Positions 44,408-52,926 of a stretch of DNA of 64,000 nt are shown here, in pieces. The notes beneath the pieces were generated by a model. That model had not been told where the DNA came from. It did no database searches and saw nothing but the letters and a program-made list of their open reading frames with translations. The first letter of the stretch is position 1, and each line of letters opens with the position of its first letter. This stretch comes from Chrysosporum bergii ANA360D (lineage in GTDB: Bacteria > Cyanobacteriota > Cyanobacteriia > Cyanobacteriales > Nostocaceae). The position numbers and the translations under genes are program-made. Where the stretch lies: assembly GCF_029891735.1 (NCBI RefSeq), contig NZ_JANQDH010000108.1, positions 25,195-89,194 on the forward strand, given 5' to 3'.

Positions 44408-45433
44408 TTAAAAAGTTTCTGGGGGGGCAATATCTGAACCAACATGACTAGACCCTAACCCTGGTTTAACACTGACTTCTGATATTTCAGATGATTTGGA
44501 AACACACGAAGATGGTGAATCTACCATATTTGGATTTACAGCCCTGTCAGTCTTTGCCTGCTGAGAAATTAAAGATAACCCCCCCACAGCCCCAGCTACA
44601 ACTGCTGTATAACCCACATACAGATGTATGGGACGAACATCCATTACCAAACCCCCAGAAGACTTTTTAGGATTATACCAGGAAGGTAAAACTGTTTGCA
44701 TTGGATCGCTTGCTGGTAAAGAAGCAGCCAATTTTGTGCCATTTAGTCCTAGAGCGTTGCCCATAGCCCGAATAAACCCACGTACCAAAGCATCTTCTGG
44801 TAATAAATTAAAATTACCATTTTCTATTGCTTCCATATGGTTAATTGGTACATGAGTGTAAACATTCAACTGATACAAAGAAAGACCTCGATACTCACGA
44901 GCTTGTTTGAGTTGTTCACCGATTCTGTACATAATTTCCTGACGTTGTTCGGCTGCTTTTTGCTTGGCCAGTTCAGCAGCAATTGGTTTTTTATAGGTCT
45001 GGAACCATTTTCTGGGTTTTGCACTGGTAGAGTTTATTGGCGGAGTTTTTCCTGACAAAACTGTGGATTCTTGTGATAAATCACTTTTGCCATCTGTGAC
45101 CCTAGTTTCTTTTTCTACTTTCATATTTAAATCACTCGGTTTTTCTGGTTCAACTGTTGAACAAACATCATTGGAGGATGTCAGTTTTTCTGCTTGTGCG
45201 AATTGCTGAAATGCCAAACTAATGGCTTCTCTACCCACTGCTTTCAACAAAATCTTGATTTGTTCTGCTGAAGCACCCAGGAGCTTTTCTGATGTAGCCA
45301 CTGCACGAAGATAAACTTTACTGCTATGAAGTTCAGCTTCAATTTCACCTAACAATGAGCGCAATTCATCTAGGGAAATTCTGATACTAGGATTTCCAGG
45401 AATAGTCAACAAATACACTGGGGTTATGGTCAT
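44408..45433 (-). CDS. RodZ-like helix-turn-helix membrane protein
   Basis: A 341-residue protein. The first 85 residues look like a helical domain without known family; residues 85-165 are a charged linker. Residues 170-240 form an HTH_25/Xre-like domain typical of RodZ (IGEQLKQAREYRGLSLYQL, VYTHVPINHMEAIENGNF, LPEDALVRGFIRAMGNALGL). A single membrane segment follows near 275-292 (VGYTAVVAGAVGGLSLI), then a short outside tail. RodZ anchors MreB in rod-shaped cells, so a cell-shape role is possible, but the N-terminal domain before the HTH is unusual. Confidence 0.8.
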   Translation of the reverse strand: MTITPVYLLTIPGNPSIRISLDELRSLLGEIEAELHSSKVYLRAVATSEKLLGASAEQIKILLKAVGREAISLAFQQFAQAEKLTSSNDVCSTVEPEKPSDLNMKVEKETRVTDGKSDLSQESTVLSGKTPPINSTSAKPRKWFQTYKKPIAAELAKQKAAEQRQEIMYRIGEQLKQAREYRGLSLYQLNVYTHVPINHMEAIENGNFNLLPEDALVRGFIRAMGNALGLNGTKLAASLPASDPMQTVLPSWYNPKKSSGGLVMDVRPIHLYVGYTAVVAGAVGGLSLISQQAKTDRAVNPNMVDSPSSCVSKSSEISEVSVKPGLGSSHVGSDIAPPETF

Positions 45434-45713
45434 GGTTACAGTTGCTCCTGATATTTAGACAAAAAGTGGTTATGTCTGTATCATTTTTCCGGTTTTTGTA
45501 TTTTACTATCCGGACTATTTTGTATAAAATATTTATTTGCTGGTCAAATCAAGTTACAAATACTGTGGTCAAACTCAGTTTATTAGTTATGTACAAGCCT
45601 GATTTGGCAGGAAAAAAGCTGTTAAAGCCAATATTTGTGAGGCGATCGCCTGACTTTTATTCTCAGATACATGATTAACATCCTATTAACAATATCCCTC
45701 CAAAATCAATGTT

Positions 45714-46300
45714 TCAGCTATTACTTGACACCCCGTAGCTGTTTATTCGTTCCACAAAAGACCTAACCGCTTCCACATACTCATTACCAGCAACAACAGC
45801 TGTATTATTATGTTCAGCTGTAGGCACTAACAGCAGTTTTTTCGGTTCGGGGGCTGCATGATAAAGTTGTTGGCTCATAAAAGATGGCACAGTTGTATCA
45901 GCATTACCATGAATGAATAACACTGGAACCTTTAAATGTGGCACTTTTTTAATCGATTCAAAGCGCTGTCTTAAAATCAGATTGACTGGGAAAATGCGAA
46001 ATAAGTTCCTATAAGTCACCATATCCCGGATGGAAGTAAAGGAACTTTCTACAATCAACCCCGCAGTTTCTGGGTGTTTAATCGCCAAATCAATAGCGAT
46101 CGCTCCCCCCAAAGAATGCCCATAAATAAAAATTTGCTCCGGCGAAATCTGCTTTTCTTGTACTAAATAATTCCACGGTATGATGTTCTCTCCAGCACAC
46201 TAGAAGGAAAGAAAATAAACCGAGACTGCTGGAAAAACAAAACTAGACAAATACCAATATAGGCAATGAAAATAAATATTTATACTGATAGTAGCACCTT
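45714..46300 (-). pseudogene. Alpha/beta hydrolase, broken by an internal deletion and frame change
   Basis: The 3' part (45714 to about 46160) encodes PWNYLVQEKQISPEQIFIYG, then HSLGGAIAIDLAIKHPETAG (nucleophile elbow GHSLGG), HGNADTTVPSFMSQ (Asp) and EHNNT (His). Reading upstream the frame stops after a few codons. In another frame, 46296 to about 46150 reads FIFIAYIGICLVLFFQQSRF then FFPSSVLERTS, the N-terminal anchor of the same hydrolase family. The roughly 100 residues that should lie between are gone, and the two pieces are out of frame. No good start codon remains. This is a former membrane-anchored serine hydrolase. Confidence 0.75.
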
Positions 46301-46353
46301 GAAACTGAATCGCATTGAAAATTGCAGTTTGTTCAAATTTAATCACTAGGAAT

Positions 46354-46463
46354 TATAGCGAATTTTGCCCAAGTGAAGTAAATTTTTAGCGGTATTGTAT
46401 GCGGTATTGTATTAAGTAGCGGGCAAGATGCCCGCACTACAAGACTTTCATCTAATTTGTGCT
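46354..46463 (+). repeat. Composite dispersed repeat with REP-like palindrome
   Basis: Begins with TATAGCGAATTTTGCC as at 29275. It contains a perfect 25-bp REP-like element at 46416-46440 (GTAGCGGGCAAGATGCCCGC then ACTAC) and continues with ACTACAAGACTTTC, as in the eboE-eboF gap. It lies between gatA and the broken hydrolase. Confidence 0.65.
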
Positions 46464-46488
46464 GAAGCAACTACTTAAAACTCAGCAC

Positions 46489-47946
46489 TCACAGTTGCGG
46501 TTGATTCGTAAACCAATTGGTGGATTGCTCATAAGCATAAGCTACCTGAAATAGTTGATCTTCTCGCAGCACCTGACCAATCAGCTGTAATCCTACTGGT
46601 AATCCCTGATCATCAAAACCACAAGGTAAACTCAAGCCCGGTAAACCTGCAAGATTAACAGGAATAGTCATCAAGTCATTCAAGTACATACTGAGGGGAT
46701 TACTAACTTTTTCACCGGTTTTAAATGCAGTGGTGGGAGTGGTAGGACAAACTAACACATCAACCATCTTAAAAGCACTTTCAAAGTCTTGTTTAATCAG
46801 AGTACGGACTTTTTGCGCTTTGAGATAATATGCGTCATAATAACCAGCAGAAAGAGCGTAAGTACCAATCATAATTCGGCGCTTAACTTCCGCACCAAAA
46901 CCAGTCGAACGAGTACGAGTATACATAGATAGCAAATTATCTGCATCATCAGCACGGAAGCCGTATTTTACACCATCGTAACGAGCAAGATTAGCTGATG
47001 CTTCCGACGGCGCAATGATGTAGTAACTAGGTACGCCATAACGGAAATTGGGACAGGAAATAATATGAACCTCCGCCCCCAAACTTTGTAATTGTTCTAT
47101 AGCTTTAGTGACAACTTTTTCAACCCCAGAGTCCAACCCAGTACCAAAAGTTTCTTTAATCACACCAATTTTCAGCTTTCTTCTGGCTTTGAGGTCTGGT
47201 TTTAAGCAGTCTACATAGTTGGGGACTTCTACCTTCAAGCTGGTAGAGTCCTTGGGATCATAACCTGCGATCGCATTCAATAATATCGCCGTATCTTCCA
47301 CCGTGCGTCCAAAAGATCCGACTTGATCCAAAGATGAAGCATAAGCTATCAAACCATAACGAGAAACCAGCCCGTAAGTTGGCTTTATCCCCACCACACC
47401 ACAAAACGCCGCAGGTTGTCGGATTGAACCGCCAGTATCAGTACCAAGGGACACCACACATTCTTCAGCCGCCACCGCCGCCGCCGAACCACCAGAAGAA
47501 CCACCGGGAACCCGTGAGACATCCCAAGGATTAGCCGTAATTTGGTAGGCAGAATTTTCTGTAGAACTACCCATGCCAAATTCATCTAAATTGGTTTTGC
47601 CGATGATCACCGCTCCAGCATCAATTAATTTTTGTGTTGCTGTTGATTCATAAGGTGGCACAAAATTTTCTAAAATTCGAGAAGCGCAAGTTGTGGGAAT
47701 CCCCTTAGTACACAAATTATCCTTAACACCAATGGGAATCCCCGCTAAAATTCCCACCTCTTCCCCAGCAGCGATTTTAGCATCCACAGCACGAGCTTGT
47801 TCTAACGCCTTTCCTGTCGTTACGTCTAAGAAACTGTGTAATCTCGGTTCTAATGCTTCAATACGCCCTAAAGCTTGTTTGGTAATTTCAACAGCAGACA
47901 GTTGTTTTTTCATTAGCTGTTGGTGCAACTCGCGGATGGATGCCAT
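46489..47946 (-). CDS. gatA: Glutamyl-tRNA(Gln) amidotransferase subunit A
   Basis: GatA is the amidase subunit of GatCAB, which converts Glu-tRNA(Gln) to Gln-tRNA(Gln) in organisms without GlnRS. The 485-residue protein has the Ser-cisSer-Lys triad: Lys in [14 protein letters not shown], cis-Ser in [15 protein letters not shown] and nucleophile Ser in [17 protein letters not shown]-terminal [20 protein letters not shown] is typical. Length and motifs are normal. Other gat genes are not adjacent. Confidence 0.97.
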   Translation of the reverse strand: MASIRELHQQLMKKQLSAVEITKQALGRIEALEPRLHSFLDVTTGKALEQARAVDAKIAAGEEVGILAGIPIGVKDNLCTKGIPTTCASRILENFVPPYESTATQKLIDAGAVIIGKTNLDEFGMGSSTENSAYQITANPWDVSRVPGGSSGGSAAAVAAEECVVSLGTDTGGSIRQPAAFCGVVGIKPTYGLVSRYGLIAYASSLDQVGSFGRTVEDTAILLNAIAGYDPKDSTSLKVEVPNYVDCLKPDLKARRKLKIGVIKETFGTGLDSGVEKVVTKAIEQLQSLGAEVHIISCPNFRYGVPSYYIIAPSEASANLARYDGVKYGFRADDADNLLSMYTRTRSTGFGAEVKRRIMIGTYALSAGYYDAYYLKAQKVRTLIKQDFESAFKMVDVLVCPTTPTTAFKTGEKVSNPLSMYLNDLMTIPVNLAGLPGLSLPCGFDDQGLPVGLQLIGQVLREDQLFQVAYAYEQSTNWFTNQPQL

Positions 47947-48413
47947 GATTGCTCTCTTTATGACTCAAGTAATTGATTTAGTGTACATTTTCTAGAGTAA
48001 TGGGTGTTGGGTAGGCACTAACCAAACTCCTTTCATCCTGGTGAGTTAATCTGCTCAAAAAAATTTTCCTAGTCTTCCGGAATTTTCCTTGCTGTGGTGG
48101 TATTACCTATTAGTACCGCTAATTATACAGAACTTCTATAACTCTTGGGGGAACATATCCCCACTGCCTTAAGCAAAAGCCCGGTTATAAGCACCGGGTT
48201 TTTGCTTGCGACCCCTTTCTCTCGGCAGAAATATTATGAATTCCCTCAGTACAAGTCCTGCCCCCTACAGTTATACAAATTCAATGCGTAACAGCTTAAA
48301 ATCCGTCTTGCTGAGATATCATCAGTATTTTACACAGCAACATATAAATCAGGTGATTTGAACCTGGATTTTGTAGTATTTTTGGTACAAGCCCATCTTA
48401 AAGAGATTATCTC
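47947..48413. other. 467-bp spacer upstream of psb32 with a strong hairpin
   Basis: No gene. 48172-48206 is a long hairpin (listed separately). 48271-48300 carries the TTATACAAA...AATGCGTAACAG motif repeated at 49225-49247. The last 120 bp should hold the psb32 promoter. A T-arm-like string near 48350 does not fold into a tRNA. Confidence 0.5.
48172..48206. terminator. 14-bp stem hairpin with A/T flanks, possible bidirectional terminator
   Basis: AGCAAAAGCCCGGT pairs with ACCGGGTTTTTGCT (one G-T wobble) across a 7-nt loop. The A run on one side and the T run on the other allow termination in either direction. No annotated gene reads into it from the left, so it could end an unseen short transcript. 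Confidence 0.6.
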
Positions 48414-49148
48414 ATGAAACAGAAGCTTAAGCCAATATTCAGTATTAAAAAACACCTAATACAGATATTCACCCCTTTACTGATAGTAGTTTTGGGTTGC
48501 TCATTATTCACCGCCCCTGCATTGGCCACAGGTGTATATCAAATCCCAAATCTCACCCCCAATAGTGACTGGGTTGTAGACCAAGGTGAAATCATTAGTC
48601 GCGTCAATGAAGGTAAAATCAGTAGTTCCTTTGAGAAATTAGCGAACGCCACGGGCAAGCAAGTAAGATTTATTACTATTCGTCGCCTAGACTACGGTGA
48701 AACACCAGAAAGTTTTACTCAGGGACTGTTTGAAAAGTGGTTTCCCACACCAGCAGAACAAGCTAATCAAATATTGCTGGTACTAGACACCGTAACTAAC
48801 GGTACTGCTATTGTCACTGGTGAGCAAGTTAAATCTCTACTGACTGACTCCATCGCCGAAAGTGTAGTTTTAGAAACTTTGGGTATACCCCTACGCAATG
48901 GCAACAAATACAATCAAGCATTTATCAATGCCAGCGATCGCTTAGTTGCCGTCCTGTCTGGTGAACCAGATCCAGGCCCACCAGAAGTTACAGAAACAGT
49001 ACAGGCAGAAAGTACCTTCACCAAAGCCGAAGATACTGATAAAGGTAGCGCCACCGCTTGGGTAGTAGGACTTTTAATTGCTGCCACCATTATCCCCATG
49101 GCCACTTACTTTGTTTACCAGGTGAGACAACCATCATCTAATGGGTAA
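48414..49148 (+). CDS. psb32: Photosystem II repair protein Psb32 (TPM domain)
   Basis: A 244-residue protein with a signal peptide (hydrophobic stretch 18-36, then APALATG), a TPM/Repair_PSII domain (DWVVDQGEIISRVNEGKISS, FITIRRLDYGETPESF, ANQILLVLDTVTNGTAIVTG) and a C-terminal membrane helix (ATAWVVGLLIAATIIPMATY). This is the architecture of Psb32, a thylakoid lumen-side factor that speeds photosystem II repair and protects from photodamage. It is monocistronic, flanked on both sides by copies of a short repeated motif. Confidence 0.9.
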   Translation: MKQKLKPIFSIKKHLIQIFTPLLIVVLGCSLFTAPALATGVYQIPNLTPNSDWVVDQGEIISRVNEGKISSSFEKLANATGKQVRFITIRRLDYGETPESFTQGLFEKWFPTPAEQANQILLVLDTVTNGTAIVTGEQVKSLLTDSIAESVVLETLGIPLRNGNKYNQAFINASDRLVAVLSGEPDPGPPEVTETVQAESTFTKAEDTDKGSATAWVVGLLIAATIIPMATYFVYQVRQPSSNG

Positions 49149-49196
49149 TCAGCTTTTAATCGGCTAAATGTGAATCATCTCAACTTATGATCATAA

Positions 49197-49221
49197 GTAG
49201 TGCGGGCATCTTGCCCGCTAC
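49197..49221. repeat. REP-like 25-bp palindrome
   Basis: GTAGTGCGGGCATCTTGCCC then GCTAC; the inverse-orientation copy of 46416-46440. It lies between the convergent psb32 and DUF4346 genes and could terminate both. Confidence 0.7.
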
Positions 49222-49251
49222 GATTATACAAACCAAATGCGTAACAGAAGC

Positions 49252-49680
49252 TTAATCCTGAACGTACTCCTGCCCCGTCACCAAAGCCAACTCAGCACGA
49301 ACAAACTCCCGCCCTAAATAAGAAGCATGGCTTAACTGAGTCACTGGACAGGGCTGAGTTTCTTCAAAAATCTTCACACAAAGTTCCTTCGCCGTCCTAG
49401 CATTAAAAACCGTTGTGTCAGTTCGTTCTACTTTCCCCCTAGCAGGAATTACCTCCCCTGTATTTGGATCAACGGCTAAACCGTGATCATTAATCACATT
49501 GGTGTAGTGCTTGGCATAAATTAACCCAGCTTTAGAATCCACATAAATAATGAAATATCCACCGGGGTCAAGCTCAATGTAACGTTGAGACAGCTTATCA
49601 TCAATGGCTGCCAAATCTTCAAGTATTAAATCCATAAAATCCATAGACATTTTATCAGTGTCCACCCATATTGGGTGCAA
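49252..49680 (-). CDS. DUF4346 protein
   Basis: A 142-residue soluble protein: LDPGGYFIIYVDSKAGLIYAKHYTNVINDHG, VDPNTGEVI, NARTAKELCVKIFE and SHASYLGREFVRAELAL. I assign DUF4346, a family of unknown function in cyanobacteria and archaea, the latter often linked to pterin-dependent enzymes. It starts 14 bp after ktrA on the same strand, so it is part of the potassium-uptake operon or at least cotranscribed with it. The start could also be one of the next Met codons. Role unknown. Confidence 0.75.
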   Translation of the reverse strand: MHPIWVDTDKMSMDFMDLILEDLAAIDDKLSQRYIELDPGGYFIIYVDSKAGLIYAKHYTNVINDHGLAVDPNTGEVIPARGKVERTDTTVFNARTAKELCVKIFEETQPCPVTQLSHASYLGREFVRAELALVTGQEYVQD

Positions 49681-49694
49681 TTAGCATCTTTGAT

Positions 49695-50390
49695 TCAAAT
49701 CGGCAAGCGATTAATATCCTTGTTATGGCCAATCACCACCATTGCCGAACCGCGTTCTAAACGCTTAGTGGGTTCTGGATTGATTTTAAATTTACCATCT
49801 TGACTAACAGCTAGTAAATTTAAGCCATAGCGGTTACGCAGTTGCAGTTCAGAAATAGTTTTGCCGTGGAACTCATCAGGCACAATCATTTCTACAATAC
49901 TATTATCTGGGTCAAGATCAAATCGGTCTAAAATAGCTGGCTTAGTCAGAGACCGGGCCAAAGCGCAACCAGCTTCATATTCGGGAAAAACCACATGGTC
50001 AGCACCCACTCGCTTGAGTAGTTTACGGTGAACTTCACTAGAAGCCTTAGCCACCACGTGAGGAACACCACCCTCCTTGACATTCAAAGTAGTGATAATA
50101 CTTTCTTGAATGTAGTTACCAATGGCTATGATCACGGTATCAAATTCAAATATTCCCGCTTCCTTGAGTGCTGCGGGTTCAGTAGAATCTAGCTGTAAAG
50201 CGTGACCAACTATCTCGTCGCGTAATGCTTCTGATACCAGCTTTTCATCCACATCTGTTGCTAGTACTTGATAACCTAATTTGTGTAAGGTTGAGCATAC
50301 TGATCTACCAAAACGACCCAACCCAATCACAGCAAATTGCTGGTTATCTTTCCGCAAACTGCGAAAAAAGCCTATAGATGACAGATTCAC
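49695..50390 (-). CDS. ktrA: Potassium uptake regulatory subunit KtrA (TrkA-N/TrkA-C)
   Basis: A 231-residue cytoplasmic RCK protein that gates the KtrB channel. The nucleotide-binding Rossmann motif is FAVIGLGRFGRSVCSTL followed by the acidic ribose-binding end of beta2 (ATDVDE). A TrkA-C domain lies at about 150-231 (MIVPDEFHGKTISELQLRNRYGLNLLAV). It forms octameric rings under KtrB in Ktr systems. It lies 157 bp downstream of ktrB on the same strand. Confidence 0.92.
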   Translation of the reverse strand: MNLSSIGFFRSLRKDNQQFAVIGLGRFGRSVCSTLHKLGYQVLATDVDEKLVSEALRDEIVGHALQLDSTEPAALKEAGIFEFDTVIIAIGNYIQESIITTLNVKEGGVPHVVAKASSEVHRKLLKRVGADHVVFPEYEAGCALARSLTKPAILDRFDLDPDNSIVEMIVPDEFHGKTISELQLRNRYGLNLLAVSQDGKFKINPEPTKRLERGSAMVVIGHNKDINRLPI

Positions 50391-50547
50391 ATTTGTTATC
50401 CTTATTTTCGCTACCTGGAACCAGGGTAAAGAGGATTACACTAAAATTTGTTAAAAGTTTTAGTTTTCTGCCTACTCATTCATATTTTATCAGGTGATGA
50501 TACTGCCAACGATTGATTAATCCCTCATTAACTATTTCTCCCTTCAC

Positions 50548-51921
50548 CTATCCCACCAGTAAATTTTCTTCAGGATAATGAACTCTACTAGGGCGCGGGT
50601 CTCCCAGCACAGCAGCCATCAGCAGTAAAACACCCACACGTCCCACATACATAGTCACAATTAAAATCAGCTTGGCTGGTACAGAGACACTACTAGTTAT
50701 CCCAGTAGAAAGTCCTACTGTAGCAAATGCTGATACAACCTCAAACAAAAGTTGAATAAAATTCAATTTCGGGTCTGTGATGGAAATTAAAACTGTAGAC
50801 AAAACTAGCATGGCTACGGAACCAACTAAAACAGCAACAGCTTTTAAAATTAAAGATATTGCTATTTTGCGTTCATATAATAAAACCTCTTCTTTCCCTT
50901 GAAGAATTGATTTTGTACAACTAGTTAGCACTCTCAGTGTTGTGGTTTTTATACCTCCTCCCGTACCGCCAGGACTAGCACCAATAAACATCAAAGCAAT
51001 GGTAATGAACAAACCAGCAGATGTCATTTGACCAATATCAATGCCATTAAAACCAGCAGTTCTACTAGTAACTGATTGGAACCAAGCCGCCAGGAATTGG
51101 GTGGGTAGATTCAAGGAACCAAATGTTTTTATATTTTTGGTTTCGATGATAAAAAATGCAATTGTCCCTGTGAATAAGAGTATTAAAGTTGTGCTACACG
51201 CTACTTTAAAATCAAGGGAAAGTACCAAATTGGTGGTTTTATTCAGCAGGCGATCGCGCAACCAAAGATAAGTTTCTAATATTACCTGATAACCAATGCC
51301 GCCAAAAATGATCAACATGGTAATAGTGAAAACAACTAACCAAGATGACTGATATCTGATTAAACCATCTGAGAATAAACTAAAGCCCGCATTGTTCCAA
51401 GCAGAAACACTATGAAAAATAGCCAGCCAAACTCCTTGATCCCAACCATAATCAGCAACAAATGCCGGCATAAGTAAGAAAACCCCTGTGATTTCAAAAA
51501 TCATAGTAGTGGCAATAATTGACTGGATAACTTGGCTACTACCGTGCATTCCTGGTCGGTCTAAAGTTTGTTGAATGGCAATTTTCTGGCGCAGGCTAAA
51601 TTTACGCCCAACCAGCATAATTAAAAAAGTGGTGGTTGTCATGTACCCCAGTCCGCCAATTTGAGCTAACAGCAGAATACACAACTGACCCCAAAAAGAA
51701 AAATCCGTCCCAGTGTCAACTACAGCCAAACCCGTGACGCAAACAGCAGAAGTGGAAGTAAATAACGCCACAATTGGGTCATTCCAAGTACCACTGCTAG
51801 TAGAAAAAGGCATCATCAGCAGGACAGTCCCCACAACAATGACAGCTAAAAATCCCAAGCAAACTGTACGAGAAACAGTCATAACCAGATAAATACCTAT
51901 AAATTCTTCCAGAGAAGACAC
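50548..51921 (-). CDS. ktrB: Potassium/sodium channel-like transporter KtrB (TrkH/KtrB family)
   Basis: A 457-residue membrane protein with four M1-P-M2 repeats. The selectivity-filter loops are visible: SAVCVTGLAVVDT, SAWNNAGFSLFSDG, TSRTAGFNGIDIG and VSAFATVGLSTGI, each with the key Gly. Ktr is Na+-dependent K+ uptake in cyanobacteria, important under osmotic shock. The start may instead be the internal Met at residue 14 (MTVSRTVCLG). It heads a ktrB-ktrA-DUF4346 operon, and an osmolyte ABC importer lies elsewhere in the window. Confidence 0.92.
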   Translation of the reverse strand: MSSLEEFIGIYLVMTVSRTVCLGFLAVIVVGTVLLMMPFSTSSGTWNDPIVALFTSTSAVCVTGLAVVDTGTDFSFWGQLCILLLAQIGGLGYMTTTTFLIMLVGRKFSLRQKIAIQQTLDRPGMHGSSQVIQSIIATTMIFEITGVFLLMPAFVADYGWDQGVWLAIFHSVSAWNNAGFSLFSDGLIRYQSSWLVVFTITMLIIFGGIGYQVILETYLWLRDRLLNKTTNLVLSLDFKVACSTTLILLFTGTIAFFIIETKNIKTFGSLNLPTQFLAAWFQSVTSRTAGFNGIDIGQMTSAGLFITIALMFIGASPGGTGGGIKTTTLRVLTSCTKSILQGKEEVLLYERKIAISLILKAVAVLVGSVAMLVLSTVLISITDPKLNFIQLLFEVVSAFATVGLSTGITSSVSVPAKLILIVTMYVGRVGVLLLMAAVLGDPRPSRVHYPEENLLVG

Positions 51922-52029
51922 ATGAGATGACCTACCCCAGAAGCAAAAACATTCTTATTCAATTAAAAGCACACATGGTAGCCTACGAGTATGTTGATTT
52001 AAATTCCGCGTTTTAAGCGTGCTTTCTTT

Positions 52030-52872
52030 ATGAGTCAATCACTTTACCAGCAAATACGGCAATTTTATGATGCTTCCTCTAATCTATGGGAGCAGATTTG
52101 GGGTGAACATATGCACCACGGCTACTATGGTCCAGATGGTAGCGAGAAAAAAGACCGTCGTCAAGCTCAAATTGATTTAATTGAAGAACTACTGCAATGG
52201 GCAGAAGTGCAAACAGCAGAAAACATTCTTGATGTGGGTTGTGGCATTGGTGGTAGTTCTCTTTACTTAGCAAATAAGTTTAATGCCACAGCAACAGGAA
52301 TCACTTTAAGCCCCGTACAAGCCACCAGAGCCACACAACGGGCTGAAGATGCCTTTTTGAGTGGTAGAACTGAGTTTCAAGTAGCCAACGCTCAAGCCAT
52401 GCCCTTTGCTGACAATTGCTTTGATTTAGTGTGGTCTCTAGAAAGTGGTGAACATATGCCAGATAAAACTAAATTTTTGCAGGAGTGCTATCGAGTCTTG
52501 AAACCTGGTGGCAAGCTGATTATAGTGACTTGGTGTCATCGCCCCACCCATGACTCACCATTGACAGCAGACGAACAAAAGCATTTACAGAACATTTATC
52601 GGGTGTATTGTCTACCCTACGTAATTTCCTTACCAGAATACGAAGCCATCGCCCGTCAACTACCATTAAACCATCTCCGCACAGCTGATTGGTCAACAGC
52701 TGTAGCCCCATTTTGGAATATTGTGATTGATTCTGCCCTCACCCCCCAGGCAATTTTCGGCTTACTCACCTCTGGTTGGAAAACCATTCAAGGGGCCTTA
52801 TCACTGGGGTTAATGCGTGACGGTTATCAACGTGGTTTAATTCGCTTTGGCTTATTGTGCGGGAATAAGTAA
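52030..52872 (+). CDS. Gamma-tocopherol methyltransferase-like SAM methyltransferase
   Basis: A 280-residue SAM-dependent methyltransferase with motif I ILDVGCGIGGSS, post-I region ATGITLSPVQ, motif II AMPFADNCFDLVWSLESGEHM and motif III LKPGGKLIIVTW. The N-terminus YQQIRQFYDASSNLWEQIWG and EHMHHGYYGPDG are characteristic of tocopherol methyltransferases (VTE4/slr0089 type), the last step of alpha-tocopherol synthesis. The next gene is the phytyltransferase of the same pathway, 54 bp downstream, which strengthens the call. The protein has no transmembrane segment at the N-terminus. Confidence 0.9.
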   Translation: MSQSLYQQIRQFYDASSNLWEQIWGEHMHHGYYGPDGSEKKDRRQAQIDLIEELLQWAEVQTAENILDVGCGIGGSSLYLANKFNATATGITLSPVQATRATQRAEDAFLSGRTEFQVANAQAMPFADNCFDLVWSLESGEHMPDKTKFLQECYRVLKPGGKLIIVTWCHRPTHDSPLTADEQKHLQNIYRVYCLPYVISLPEYEAIARQLPLNHLRTADWSTAVAPFWNIVIDSALTPQAIFGLLTSGWKTIQGALSLGLMRDGYQRGLIRFGLLCGNK

Positions 52873-52926
52873 AAAAAAGAACTAGGGAACAGTCCAAAAT
52901 CCAAAATTGATGAATCCAAAATTTAT

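Noticed and set aside
45442..45678. 78-codon frame between the RodZ-like gene and the broken hydrolase
   Set aside because: Composition unlike a protein of this genome and it runs over a HIP1 site; no motif or ribosome-binding site.
47334..47585. Overlapping frames on both strands within gatA
   Set aside because: Shadows of the conserved gatA Ser/Gly-rich catalytic region.
48335..48370. T-arm-like string (GGTTCAAATC on the minus strand) suggesting a tRNA
   Set aside because: The flanking bases do not form a T stem, and no acceptor, D or anticodon arms are found around it.
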